From the NCBI GenBank assembly GCA_022701365.1, contig JAKUHH010000379.1:29523-93522 (forward strand): a DNA stretch of 64,000 nucleotides, read 5' to 3'. Below are positions 1 through 10,653 of this stretch, piece after piece. The DNA comes from Mycocentrospora acerina. Its lineage: Eukaryota > Ascomycota > Dothideomycetes > Pleosporales. Each line of letters opens with the position of its first letter. Position 1 is the first letter of the stretch. Below the pieces are notes generated by a model, which saw only the letters and a list, made by a program, of their open reading frames with translations, did not search any database and was not told the DNA's origin. Both the position numbers and the translations under genes were made by a program.

Positions 1-1253
1 ATATACCAGGTTGGTGAACATGATAATAATACTATCAATTCTCCTCTTCCTCTAGTCTAATCCAATCCTCTCCTTTCCTCCACTCAATAATATTGAGTCA
101 CTGTCAAACTTTCTAAACGCCAGAAAGCTATAGCAACACAATGAATCGTTAATATCGAGATGGACATGAAAACTGCACTATTTAACTTTCGTCTCGATTA
201 ATAAATCTCCAAATTATCGCTCATTATGCATATTTAATCTTTTGTGCTTTACAAAACATCGTGCGTATTTAAATTCAAAAAGCTAGCTATTAATGCAGCT
301 AAGTTGGAGACGACACCAGGAAAATAGAACAATCAACAGAGGTGATTTGACGTCTAGACAGCAAGCTTTTGAGCAATAATGACTGAAGTGTTAGAGTATT
401 GATTGGCAAAGATCTTGCTGGGATGCAACGTGAATATTCTTACTAGCATCAATCAGTAACATATGTTCCAAACTTAGTTTTTGACTTCGTATTCGCTTTC
501 GGGTTTGTAATAAATTCAAAGGATGAAATAAAGGTAACAATTTTCTCCACTTAAATTGGATTAATCCGCTGAACACTTTACATATTCCATGCTACTGAAA
601 GGGCTCTAACACGTTAAATTAATGGCCTTCTTCATCACTTCAAATTCATTTTGAACTCGCACCTATGGTCGTGAAGCAATAACACAATCATGAGTGTTAT
701 GAAATGCAAATTTTTGGCTGTAGTACAAGTAAGCACGCGCTGCGGTTTAAGCTTTTTCCGCTAATTTGCATTGCGCGACAGGCGCGTGAGCGAAGTGGAG
801 CCCACGCATAGTTCCTTCACGTTCATCCATGCCAAGAAACAAAAATCTCCGAGACATAAATACCGATAATTGGTTGACATTCATATTAAACGGAAAAACC
901 TTGGAATTACATCTGAAATACTGGGTATATGACATATGCAGCCACTTAGCGGTGTTTGGATCATGAAAGTCATCTCCCTGAAACGTCTAGCGCCTTTTAC
1001 AAGGGTCATCATTAATTACTTCTTGTTAAGGCTCTCACTCATCGTGAATCTCGGCATCACCTCATTGGGAGCTCCCCTAATTTCCTTGGCCACGACGTGT
1101 GTCAGAGACCGCTTCGCCGTGTTCGGCACTTTAATATCATGATTCTATATCAAGTATATTTGACTCCTCGCTCAATGGCTATCTAAAGAACATATTCTCT
1201 TCATACTTCATTTCTATTCCGTTTCTGGCCCACCGCCTTTTCATCTTCAAAGT
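1..1253. other. AT-rich intergenic stretch, no gene recognised
   Basis: Only short open frames with no recognisable protein character occur here, on either strand. The last part, rich in C and T and ending in TTCATCTTCAAAG just before the ATG at 1254, looks like a normal fungal promoter and leader for the downstream protease gene. Nothing repetitive was noticed. Confidence 0.5.
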
Positions 1254-2315
1254 ATGGTCAAATTTTATTCTCTTTTAGCCTTTTTGGCGCTCGGAATGGA
1301 TGCGCTGGCGCATCCATTCCATGGTCGAATCACTAAAAACATTGATACTATCAAACATATCGATAAACGCTTTTGTCCTATCGGTGATCGTATGATCTTC
1401 TCCCGCACCATCAAGACTTCCCGTGCCGTCATTCCCAAGGTGGCCACATGGAGTCCACCTTCGAACATGGTGAACGCTCTTGATCAGGTAATAGAATGCT
1501 GTCTCTTAAGTCTGACTTAGCTCTCGCTCACTGAACTTTCTCAGGTCTGGAAACAAACGTTGAAGGAAAACCCTGAGGGTCTCCAAGACAAGAACTGGAT
1601 TATTGATCAAATGATGGCGAATAAAGGCAACATTAACTACTGCGTACGCTGGAACCACCCAGGCAAGAGTACCGCCGCTACTCGCACCTTGACAAGTAAA
1701 GCCCTTCAACGTTCTTTACAGAAATGGTTCGATGTCTTAATTGGATTCGAGGGTTTTCCTCTCACGGCCTTGAACGTCACCGTTGTAGGCTACGCTGTCA
1801 AAGACAAGAAACTGCTCGAAGGCGACCTTACCGGTCTCGACATATACACCACTACTGACGCTGATGGTGTACCCGAGTGCGATGTCCGTTGTTATCGTGG
1901 CGCACACCTTGATGCTAAACTTAGCCAGTGCCCTGGCGGAGAATCCAATCGCTGGGATATTAGCCTCTGGCTGGATAAGGAGCTTTCTGGTGCTGACGTA
2001 GGTGGCTACGGCTATAACTGGGGTCAAGAACTTGGCCCAGAGTACTTTTTCAATAATATCAACAATGAGAACATGCACATTCTCTTGCATGAGATGGGAC
2101 ATGGCTTTGGTCTTCTCGGTACGTGACTCCGTCGAGTGTGGTTTTTAGGGCTTTTTGGGCAAGATTCTAACTATTGAAAAGACTTTTACGACTGGGTACC
2201 TCAAGATCAACAAAGTTTCATAATGATGGCAGGTAGCGCTATGGAAATAACTGAATTTGATGCTTGGATGCTGCGTGATTGGTGGAGGAAGCTTAAAGCT
2301 GTCCGAAAGTGGTAG
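1254..2315 (+). CDS. Secreted metzincin-like zinc metalloprotease, 3 exons
   Basis: A predicted 313-residue secreted protease. Exons are 1254-1487, 1545-2118 and 2182-2315; both introns are GT-AG and the joins keep frame. Residues 1-19 form a signal peptide ending in ALA, followed by a KR pair near residue 39 that could be a Kex2 site. The zinc site is HEMGHGFGLLD, which matches HExxHxxGxxD and is completed only after splicing, because intron 2 falls inside it. Downstream, FIMMAGSAM has the form of a Met-turn. These two signs place it in the metzincin group (seen plus family knowledge). The rest resembles uncharacterised fungal and bacterial secreted proteins whose C terminus reads like FDAWMLRDWWR. 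Substrate unknown. The start is the only ATG giving a signal peptide. Confidence 0.8.
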
Positions 2316-2959
2316 ACCAAAGTACAAGCGCTAATCCAGTTCACAATAAACACCTCATAGCTATAGAAACAACTTTCAGCCGCTTGTATTACATTATGAT
2401 ACCTGAGCGGTTAATGGCTGCAAAGTGCGAGCACATAGTTAGAGTACTCATATCAAGCTTCATAGGCTGTAATCATCCATAGCGTTAATCCAGTAAAAAA
2501 GGGGCACTTCATTTTGCTGATTCAATCATCAATTTAAAACTGGCAAGTTTCGTTCACTATAAGTAGGATTTTGCTGTTAAGTTTTTAATTGAGAAAAGCA
2601 TTCAAATAAAGTAATAAGCAAGAGTTCTTCTACATGACGATTTAATGCGAAATTTTGAAAATGCTCAGATTATGCATACATCCAGTTCCTGATGACTCTG
2701 ATACCAATATTTAATTTTTCCTTTCAATGGCCAAGCTAAACTGAAAGGTTCTTTGTTTATCTGATGAAACAACTGGGCTATTCCCTGTAGTTTCTGATAA
2801 TGGGGTAAAAGTTAATGAGTCCTAATGAACATTTTTCAAAGTGCCGTTTTGATCAGAATTTAACTTGCAAAAACAATGGATATCTAAACCTACTACACAT
2901 GATATACTGACGATGATTAAGTAAATTCAGGTTATATCTTGGCTTAAATTATTTCTTCT
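2316..2959. other. Intergenic between convergent genes
   Basis: AT-rich sequence between the stop of the protease gene and the stop of the oxidoreductase on the other strand. No open frame of note and no repeat seen; it must hold both 3' ends. Confidence 0.5.
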
Positions 2960-3985
2960 TCATAGGTCTATATTTCTTGTCTGCTTCACATGTACTACAA
3001 CCTTGCCTCTCGCTCTACCTGTTTTCAGCCTTTGAAACGCTTTTGGTGTCTCATCAAACTCGAAAGTGGAATCGATAACCGCACGTATCTTGCCGTCTTC
3101 CAACCATTCCACAAGTTGCTCGAAGTCAGCTGTATTAGCTTTGGCAACAACGAATGCATACTTCCTTTTTCCGCCTCCAAGAAAACTGGGGATCAAAAAA
3201 TTACCCACAAGCTGCATTAGGCTACTCAAATCCATACCCATTCCAACTTGGATGAACTTTCCACCCGGTGCAAGGAATGTATGCGATAGTCTGTACAGGT
3301 TACTCGGGGATCCTACATTGTCGAGGACCAAATTGAACTTCTGGTCCATGTTTTTTAATTGCTCCACGATTCCGGACATTTTGTAGTCAAGAACCTCATC
3401 TGCACCTAGTCTCTTGCATAACTCGATATTGCCAGTAGAGCATGACGTCGTGACGTGACATCCAAGTACCTTCGCAATCTGTATCGCCACAACGCCAGTC
3501 CCTCCAGATCCACCATTGATAAAAATTTTGTCGCCTGGCTTGACATGCAGTTTCATTCCTTGATATGTTGTCATTCCGACTACAGCGATTGAAACTACGT
3601 CGTCAACCTGCAATCCCTTCGGTACCAGCGCGAGTGCATCTTTTGATACTGGAACAAACTGAGCGAGAGCTCCCTTTCCAAAAACTCCATCGCAAGAACC
3701 ATACACGATGTCTCCAATATGGAAAGAGTTGACTTTGGCTCCGATCTCAACGACACGACCACATATATCCATACCAGGTGTAACGGGCGACCGGAATAAT
3801 AATTTCGTAAGAAAACCGAGTTGGAGAATTTTGTGTTCGACTGGATTGAGCGCTGTGCTGTAGACTTCCACCAAGACCTCGCTATCGGAAATCTTTGGTA
3901 TGGGGACTCCCAATTTGGGTTGAAAGATACTCTTTTCTACAGGACCAACCGGAGATTGAAACTGCCATGCTTTCATTGTCGTCAT
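2960..3985 (-). CDS. Quinone oxidoreductase-like MDR family enzyme, zinc-free type
   Basis: An intronless gene for a 341-residue NAD(P)H-dependent oxidoreductase of the medium-chain dehydrogenase/reductase superfamily. The N-terminal half is the GroES-like fold (EVLVEVYSTALNPVEHKIL, then PGMDICGRVVEIG). The cofactor-binding half has the Rossmann motif GGSGGTGVVAIQIAK, followed by GADEVLDYK. The cluster of cysteines that binds structural zinc in alcohol dehydrogenases is missing, which points to the quinone reductase or enoyl reductase branch. I chose the ATG at 3985 (MTTMKAWQFQ) because MKAW is the usual start of this family; an upstream in-frame ATG at 4060 would add 25 residues without family character. 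Substrate cannot be read from sequence. Fungal relatives occur both as stand-alone detoxification enzymes and in secondary-metabolite clusters. Confidence 0.85.
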   Translation of the reverse strand: MTTMKAWQFQSPVGPVEKSIFQPKLGVPIPKISDSEVLVEVYSTALNPVEHKILQLGFLTKLLFRSPVTPGMDICGRVVEIGAKVNSFHIGDIVYGSCDGVFGKGALAQFVPVSKDALALVPKGLQVDDVVSIAVVGMTTYQGMKLHVKPGDKIFINGGSGGTGVVAIQIAKVLGCHVTTSCSTGNIELCKRLGADEVLDYKMSGIVEQLKNMDQKFNLVLDNVGSPSNLYRLSHTFLAPGGKFIQVGMGMDLSSLMQLVGNFLIPSFLGGGKRKYAFVVAKANTADFEQLVEWLEDGKIRAVIDSTFEFDETPKAFQRLKTGRARGKVVVHVKQTRNIDL

Positions 3986-6125
3986 TGGAGAGATAAATGG
4001 AGTTTTTTTTGGAAAGTATTTGGCAGGGATTAGATTGGGGTAACCGATGCTAGAGATCATGCAGTCTTTCTGGATACTCAAGAATCTTTATCAAAGGCCG
4101 TACATCACGAGCTATATAGTTTGTGCTGATCATGACATCAAGTGTGAAATTTAGGAGATAATTGATTCGGAGCCCGAGATTTGTCATTTCAGACTAACGA
4201 AAAGGTGCCAAGTCAAATTTAACTTATTTTTGTCATCAGAGAGTGCCCACAATAAACAAGCTGCAAAGTAAGCGATGTTTACCTTTAGCGTGACATGGTT
4301 CTTGAAGTAAGGGTAGCCATGGAACTAAGACGATTGAATTCACATTTTGAACTGACATTAGTAATCTAAAATTGAGCTAATTCAAGAGTTGGCATTTTAA
4401 GTAAATCTCTTAGCCTTCGTTACTATTGATAAACCTTAACCAATTTTTTTTCTGTGCAATGCTTGGGATTGATCCGACATTGATCCATCAAAATTCCCAA
4501 CTACTTTCTGAGATAGTTAATAGCTCCCAAAAAAGGTCTTCTATATCTATCAGCCCCTTCCTTAATATCATTAAATTCTCTTTGACGCTGCGGTCATTTT
4601 GTCTCTAAAAACAAACTTTGAAAAGAACATGAACTTGAATCTTCTTCTCTCTAAATGAGTGTGCTCATTAAACGTAGTATAAGTGTAAACAGCAAATGCT
4701 GAAGAATTTGAGCAAACACATGGTAACTATAACATACACTTACGAACTACGTCTTGCTGAAATTTTGCTACACAACCTATTTCACCGACGATGGCAAAGA
4801 AAGAAATTGAACAGCATTGATTCTAATTCAGAAGAATTCAACACAGTGATGGCTGAATACTAGGGCAGTAGAACGTTGGTGAACCCAATATATTGACATT
4901 CATGTCTACTTGCTGGTAGACTATGAATAAAATTGTCAATCATACTTAGCTGTAGTGATCAAAATTAAAAGATTGCTGATTGATTTCTGAATGCAATGTA
5001 AAGGTACTCATTTATTCTTGTGTTTGCTGCTGAAAACCCTGTGGAATTGATGATGCAGACAGAATTATCATTTTAATCACAAAATCCTTTAGAATCATTT
5101 AGCATATATTTTTATGCTAACTAATTCTCGTAATTTATTTTGGCGACTATTTGAAATTTAAGCCTTCAGCCTATGGGGACGAAATTACTCATTAATGAGC
5201 TTGACGCTTTCCTAGAAACATTTGTCAGCAAAATCAGTGTTGATCGATAGCGTACGGGGATTATTAAGTGACTGAACATCTACCGGAGGAGCCCTACGGC
5301 TAATCTAGATGTTTCTTGGTGGTCAAGGATGCTGGGGCCTGAGATGCTTTGATATGATCTTCAACAATCCGTACCTATGCCCTAAAGAAGTAAAGCCTAT
5401 GAAAAGAAATGCTTGCATTGAAAACAGATCCATAACACATAGGCTACATCCATATGGATACAAAAGGTTCATGAATATCTTTGAAAACGAATCTTACTCA
5501 AACAAATAAACCGCTGAAATAAAGGTGATATATAAATAATAGGTTAGCCTTCCGGATTAGTAAGGTTGTAAAGAGTCCTAACACACTACCCAAGTTATGA
5601 AGGCTAGTTGATTGGCAATCAGTGCTTTGGCAACTCTTCGGATTTAATGAACATACGATCATCTCCGTCATAATTCGCTACTTCAATTGCATAAAGTCCG
5701 GACTTTCGTGTTGCAGCAGGAAAAGAGTCTAACGAATTTTGAATGGCGAGGCGTGCCTGATTAGGACTAGCTTGATAATGTCCGGAACACTAACTGTGTT
5801 AAGCTAGCATGCATACAAAAATTGCGGACTTACAGCGAAATGCGTTTTGATTGGGCAGGCTAGATAAATCTTCGAGTTCAAGGAAGCAAAGTAGATTCCA
5901 CTCCACGACTATGTGATTGAGTATCTTGGTACAATGAAGATAAGCGTACATCATATAAAGTTACAGTTGTAAATATTCATCAATATAAGTTCACCATATT
6001 CTAAAATTTGAGGATTTATCACGAGTTTGAATTGAATACATAGAGTGTAGCATCTCTAAAGATGTTCTCATTTACCTGCCAGGCAAAAAGTACTCTACAA
6101 TAGGATATCTATTGATAGTTTTGTT
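3986..6125. other. Long AT-rich gene-free stretch
   Basis: About 2.1 kb with only short random open frames (for example around 5309-5509) that have no coding character. No RNA gene or clear repeat recognised. It separates two minus-strand genes and includes the promoter of the MDR gene at its left end. Confidence 0.5.
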
Positions 6126-6907
6126 TCAGGATTTAGCTTCTGGGGTTTTAATCAGCTTAGCAAGAACTTCACCAATGACTACCGCACTGGGAGGGTTTTG
6201 CCCTGTGACCAGTTTGCCATATTTGCCACTTATGACCACGTTGATACCAAAGAGTTCATCTGCCTTCTCATAAATCCCACCATGACTTGTAAGTGTATCC
6301 TCTAGTGAAAATGGCATTGCACTAGTAAAATTATAGGCGTCCTCCTCAGCGTTAGAGAAGCCCGTAACAGTCTGACCTTTCACCATGTACGTCCCATCCG
6401 TGAGTTTTACGTTCACAAGAGCCGCTGGCCCATGGCAAACGGCTGAAACAATCTTTCCAGACTCGTAGAATTTCCGAATGAGTGCTTGAGAGTCGTTATC
6501 GACGGCGAGATCGAACATCGCTGTAAAAGTCTGATTAAATAAAACTGCCACTATCTTATTGTAGCAAGTGAGAAACACTCACGCCCATGACCGCCAACAT
6601 AAAATACGCCTATGAATTCGGCGTGTCTTTTGAGCATGGAATCAAGTCGCTCAGTGTTTTTCCACAGATGTCCCTTTTGATTCAAAAACTCTTGGCATTC
6701 CTTGTCCTCCTTGGAATCCTCAATGGAGTATGGATCGATTGGAGCCTCGCCGCCTTTGGGGGAAGCAACAACAAGATCTACATGAGGGGCAAGCGCCTTG
6801 TACGGATGAACGAATTCAGAGAGGTACCATCCGGTTTTGGTACCCTTCAAAGTGGGAAGATTATCCTGAGATGTGAGAACGACGAGAAGCTTGGGACGTA
6901 ATGACAT
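6126..6907 (-). CDS. DJ-1/PfpI family protein, Hsp31-like
   Basis: A 239-residue protein in two exons, 6907-6583 and 6520-6126, joined across a 62-bp GT-AG intron; the join restores GGHGPMFDL, a hallmark of the Hsp31 branch. The nucleophile elbow AVCHGPAAL puts the catalytic Cys near residue 137 with His next to it, and TGWYLSEFVHPY supplies the Glu near residue 31, the same triad layout as yeast Hsp31. Family members act as glutathione-independent glyoxalases (methylglyoxal to lactate) or as stress chaperones in the cytosol. Length is normal and all key residues are present, so the gene looks functional. It is divergent from the EthD gene, with a 468-bp gap, so shared regulation is possible but unproven. 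Confidence 0.88.
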
Positions 6908-7375
6908 GGCTAACGAAAAAACAACTTGAAAGTTGTGAAAAGAAAAGATTGGTTGATAAACAAACGGGGAAACTCCTTTAAATCATTGGTTTTTAAGACC
7001 CATCCCAAGATGTTATGGCTTCTTTGAATGATGACTTAGTATACTTCTCGTGTTCATGCATCAGTTTTCAATCTACTGCAACTTTCGGCGCCGACACACC
7101 GCTTGAAAATATATCTGACTGATTAAGTATTGACTAGGAAGTACCACCTGAATGGCGATAAGACAACAATTTTTAGGGTAATTTGTGGGCCATCGGTTTT
7201 ACATGACATCCTCTGTAAAGGGCCGACTACTTCTGACTGATTGATAAGATTGGCACTGCCCACTTGGCTGACGCAAAAAGTCCTCCTCAAGCTACTCTCA
7301 TCGTTCAAAACTCAACTCAAAATTAAGAATCCAAACACAGTTCAAAATTTAAGCTCTTTATTTTCCACTCTCGCA
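6908..7375. promoter_or_regulatory. Divergent promoter region between Hsp31-like and EthD genes
   Basis: The two flanking genes are read away from each other, so both promoters must lie in these 468 bp. A CT/CA-rich leader (ACTCAACTCAAAATTAAG and following) precedes the EthD ATG. No specific operator was recognised. Confidence 0.4.
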
Positions 7376-7690
7376 ATGACAGTCACTGTCACTGTTGTGT
7401 TCCCAAACGATCCAGATGCAAAATACGACATTGAATACTACCTCAATACCCATATGCCACTCGTCGAGTCTCGTTGGAAGAAGTATGGTGTGAGGAGTTG
7501 GTCTGTGACTAAATTCTACGACAATATGGACGGCTCGCCCTCTATCTACAAATTCGGATCTGTTGTTGTGTGGGACAATGTAGAGCAAATCAAGGATGCT
7601 TTTGATGGACCAGAAGCATCGGAAATTATGACAGACGTTTCAAATTTCAGTAATAAGCAAGCTATATTCTTGATCGGCAAGCTTTTGTAA
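7376..7690 (+). CDS. EthD-domain protein
   Basis: A single-exon gene for a 104-residue protein of the EthD family (dimeric ferredoxin-like fold). Diagnostic features are the opening TVVFPNDPDAKYDIEYYLNTHMPLV, the HMPLVESRWKKYGV helix and the closing FSNKQAIFLIGKLL strand. I used the ATG at 7376, after a CT-rich leader, because the family starts there; the open frame runs 45 codons further upstream without family similarity. EthD-type proteins act in degradation of ethers and aromatics in bacteria and in polyketide tailoring or decarboxylation in fungi; the exact role here is unknown. Confidence 0.82.
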   Translation: MTVTVTVVFPNDPDAKYDIEYYLNTHMPLVESRWKKYGVRSWSVTKFYDNMDGSPSIYKFGSVVVWDNVEQIKDAFDGPEASEIMTDVSNFSNKQAIFLIGKLL

Positions 7691-8379
7691 AGAGATCAAG
7701 TTGCTGCTACTTGGTGAAGACGCCAATATTTGTAGATAATATTATTGAACTTCGGTTCTTCAAAAAATTTGAAATTTCAACCATGACAGAGAGCCTAGGA
7801 ACAAGTTTCACGTATTTCAAAATTTCAAAGATCAATCTCAATGCAGGATCCCTAATAACATTAGTTTTCTTATCTATATCACTACGCAGATTATTCTGAA
7901 AACTGATGCAACATAATTATTTCAAATAGCGATTAAGCAGACATTCAAAGGTCGAAGTCGGCAATATATTAAAATTTGTTGTTTTCTCTAGATAGCAATA
8001 TTTTCTCTAAATTCTGACTCGTTGTTTTGAATGCTCTTAGTTAGATGGCATTCAGCAGATACGTGAAAAATCGGTAAGAGTGAAGAGTATTCAAAAAAAG
8101 GACACTTCAACATCATCGTATGAACAGTGCTGTTTAAATCTATGTATCTCGTGGCTGATGTGGAAGCTTATTGTGCTTTTTTAAGTTCTTAGATGAATGT
8201 TTTGAACCTAAAACGTAAGAAAAATTTAAATTTAGTAATCAAAGTTGAGTTATCAGAGAAAGAGAAAAGAAAACATATTATTCCATGAGCCTATCTGCAA
8301 AGCAATCAGTCGTGTTTTAAATTTGCTGAACCTCTACCTCGTGTGGAACTATCCTCTTTACTGATCAATAGAGGTTATT
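7691..8379. other. AT-rich intergenic stretch
   Basis: Sequence after the EthD stop, leading into the degenerate repeat island. No coding pattern, no RNA gene and no clear repeat boundary could be seen. Confidence 0.4.
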
Positions 8380-9150
8380 AGAAAGGCTGCAAAGCACTAC
8401 ACCAACAGGAGGACAAAACTCAGCTATGAAATTACTAGTCTATGCAAAACACAAGTACAACGAGAAAATAGAGTAGAGTTTAAGTACATACTAGGACACT
8501 GATAAAAATAAAGGAAATAGCTATGCTAATAGTTTAGCAAAAGCAGGCCTTAAGCACAAAAAAAGAGAAGAGATAATTAGTTCTTCATGCTACTTAAATC
8601 ATAAACTACAGAATAAAAAACTAGATAGTAAGAAGCTAAATATAAAGAAAAAGGCAAAAGCTTTTATAGTAATACCAAAGACTAACCTACATTTCTGCTT
8701 AAAGTAAAGTCTCTGCTATTTCTTAGGCTAATAAAAGCAGTTTACTACTAGCTTAAGCTAGAAAAAGGCTTCCTTAAGTCTTCTTTAAAGGCTATAGGCG
8801 AAGATGTTAAAACAAGCATACTTTAATGACTGTAATTTATTATGTTCACCTAAGCACTTACCTTTTGTTAAGAACCTGTTCTGTACTTAATCTTAGTAGT
8901 TAATAACCTTCTAATACTTGTATAAATATAGAACAGGTTTAAGGTTAGTTCTTAAGGATAGAGTGAGTTTAAGGAAATAAGGTTAGTTTAATGCACATAT
9001 CTAAGATACACTATAATTAAAGGTAAGAAACAATAAGTAGACTAATTAATAAGGTTAAATATATTACTATAAGGGTAGTGTTCTTACTAATTATATACTT
9101 AGCTTATAGTGTAGTACCAATTATAATGTTTAGTGTACTAATTACACTAA
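8380..9150 (+). repeat. Degenerate retrotransposon relic with RNase H-like remnant
   Basis: Very AT-rich, full of TA and TTA/CTA triplets. Around 8486-8560 one reading, with a one-base shift, gives YILGH followed by DKNKGNSYANSLAKAGLKHK, which has the shape of the end of an RNase H domain in LINE-type (Tad-like) or Copia-type polyproteins (GH....GN..AD.LAK.G). No open frame survives. The base bias fits repeat-induced point mutation (C to T at CpA), the usual fate of fungal transposons. Element class and exact ends are inference; a profile search of the six-frame translation, stops ignored, would decide. Confidence 0.4.
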
Positions 9151-9161
9151 TTACACTAAGC

Positions 9162-9194
9162 ACTGAGCACGTCACGTGACTTAGGCTGCTCAGT
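9162..9194. repeat. Inverted repeat around a perfect GTCACGTGAC palindrome
   Basis: An 8-bp arm ACTGAGCA at 9162-9169 pairs with TGCTCAGT at 9187-9194. Between them sits the 10-bp palindrome GTCACGTGAC (9171-9180), which contains a CACGTG E-box core. Just upstream ACTAATTAC is directly repeated. It may be part of a decayed element's regulatory end; no function can be assigned. Confidence 0.45.
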
Positions 9195-9338
9195 TATGAT
9201 AAGGCTGGGTGATTGGTCAGGACGCACCCCTTGACTAACCTGGTCTTAACACCTTTATACTCTAAATACTGTCATCCTGAATGTGTATTGGCAGGTGTGC
9301 AAGCACGTGAGCACTCAACTCCTATATAGTCTCCGAGT

Positions 9339-9635
9339 CTTCTTGTAACGACGCAGGTTATAAGAGAGTGATCCGAATACGGTCTGAAGTGTCCACTATA
9401 AGGCATATAGGAGTGCTAAGACTAGAGGGTAACTAAAGATACTATTCTCTACACCTATAGGTCTTGTATAAAAGGATACAGAAAAACTACTCTACAAAGC
9501 TACACAGACTGCCCCCCTTATATATCTCTTCCTAGGGTTGCTATCTGAGGCGAGTACGAATTAGGTGGCTATTAGATAGGTTTTGGTTGACTCAGAGGTA
9601 ATAATAGGATGTGACGTTGTGAACGTTACACTTCT
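9339..9635. mobile_element. Solo LTR with target-site duplication
   Basis: The 287-bp core at 9344-9630 starts TGTAACG and ends CGTTACA, giving 7-bp inverted termini of the TG...CA type that integrases recognise. It is flanked on both sides by the 5-bp direct repeat CTTCT (9339-9343 and 9631-9635), the normal size of a retrotransposon target duplication. A TATAAAAGG box lies at about 9467-9475, as expected inside an LTR promoter. No internal region follows, so this is what remains after recombination between two LTRs. Termini and duplication are seen directly; superfamily (Copia or Gypsy) is not determined, nor is orientation beyond the TATA box hint for plus. Confidence 0.8.
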
Positions 9636-9639
9636 AATA

Positions 9640-10090
9640 CTAATAATACAACAAGTTCCTCCTGATTGTTCACTTTTAAATACTTTAAATAAGAGAGAAA
9701 ATAACTTTAATAGAGATAGGTTGGCTTACACTAGCTGCTAATTTTAATGCTTAAATTGAGCAAAAAGCTTTAGTAAAGAATTTTATTTTAAATGGAGACA
9801 GTTATATTAAAACATTGACTTGCTACAGGAGACTTAACTTAAAGGTCTACAATTATAACAAAACCCCTATTTTTAAACTCTATATTTAGTATCACAACAC
9901 AGTAAGAGCACTACTACTGTTTTATTAGGCTTCTAAGGCTTAAGCAAAGAGGACTTAGTCTAGGAAGGAAAAACAGCGCCTTAAGGACTAATGTCTGCAT
10001 AGGCATTGTTTTCCTTAGTCTACCTAATTAGAAAGATTATTGAAAAATTAATTAAGAAAAAAGGTTTTTAAGAATAAAAACAAATTTCCT
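9640..10090. repeat. AT-rich degenerate repeat flank
   Basis: Continues the same base bias as 8380-9150 (TTAAG, CTAAGG, TAGTC motifs, scarce CpA) on the far side of the solo LTR, with no open frame. It is probably the other side of the older degenerated element into which the LTR element inserted. This is inference from composition only. Confidence 0.3.
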
Positions 10091-10653
10091 GAGACAATTT
10101 GTTGATACTTCAGATCCACCAGAGTACAGATGGTAAAGTACAATAATTTATGACATAAATATATTCATAGTCATGTGAGCGAACGAGTGATATTGCATGA
10201 TAGTATGTTAATGCCTGAAAACAGCCAATCTCAATCTTATGTCACTTAAATTACAGTCACCATGATAGTTATTGTGGTTGGTATTTGTTAGAATATTTAG
10301 TTGCACGTGATCCTGTTGGCTACATTTTGTACGTATGACATGTATCGGCACATGAGCAGTCCGCATTTCTTGATTCTCCTATTCCAAATCTTATCTTTCC
10401 TTCGTATCCAATTACTTCCTTCGTTAAGTTGCCTCGCAGATATCCATTGCTTGCAGAAGCTGACAGCCTTGGTAATGTGTGAATTTTGATGTAACGCGCT
10501 AGATGTTGGTTTCCAAGCCAGTCTAGAAAGAGGTTAATGCATGCCAAGCACTTTCGGTCCCTGGCAATGGTGGCCACACCGCATGCGTCTGCTAGCTGCA
10601 CTCTCGATTCTCCTTTCCACAAACAAGTAACGAGAAAATAAGTAAACAGGAAA
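10091..10653. other. Promoter-side intergenic DNA
   Basis: No recognisable gene; short frames at 10301-10489 and on the minus strand have no family character. The stretch contains the leader of the Zn2Cys6 gene that starts at 10654. Confidence 0.4.
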
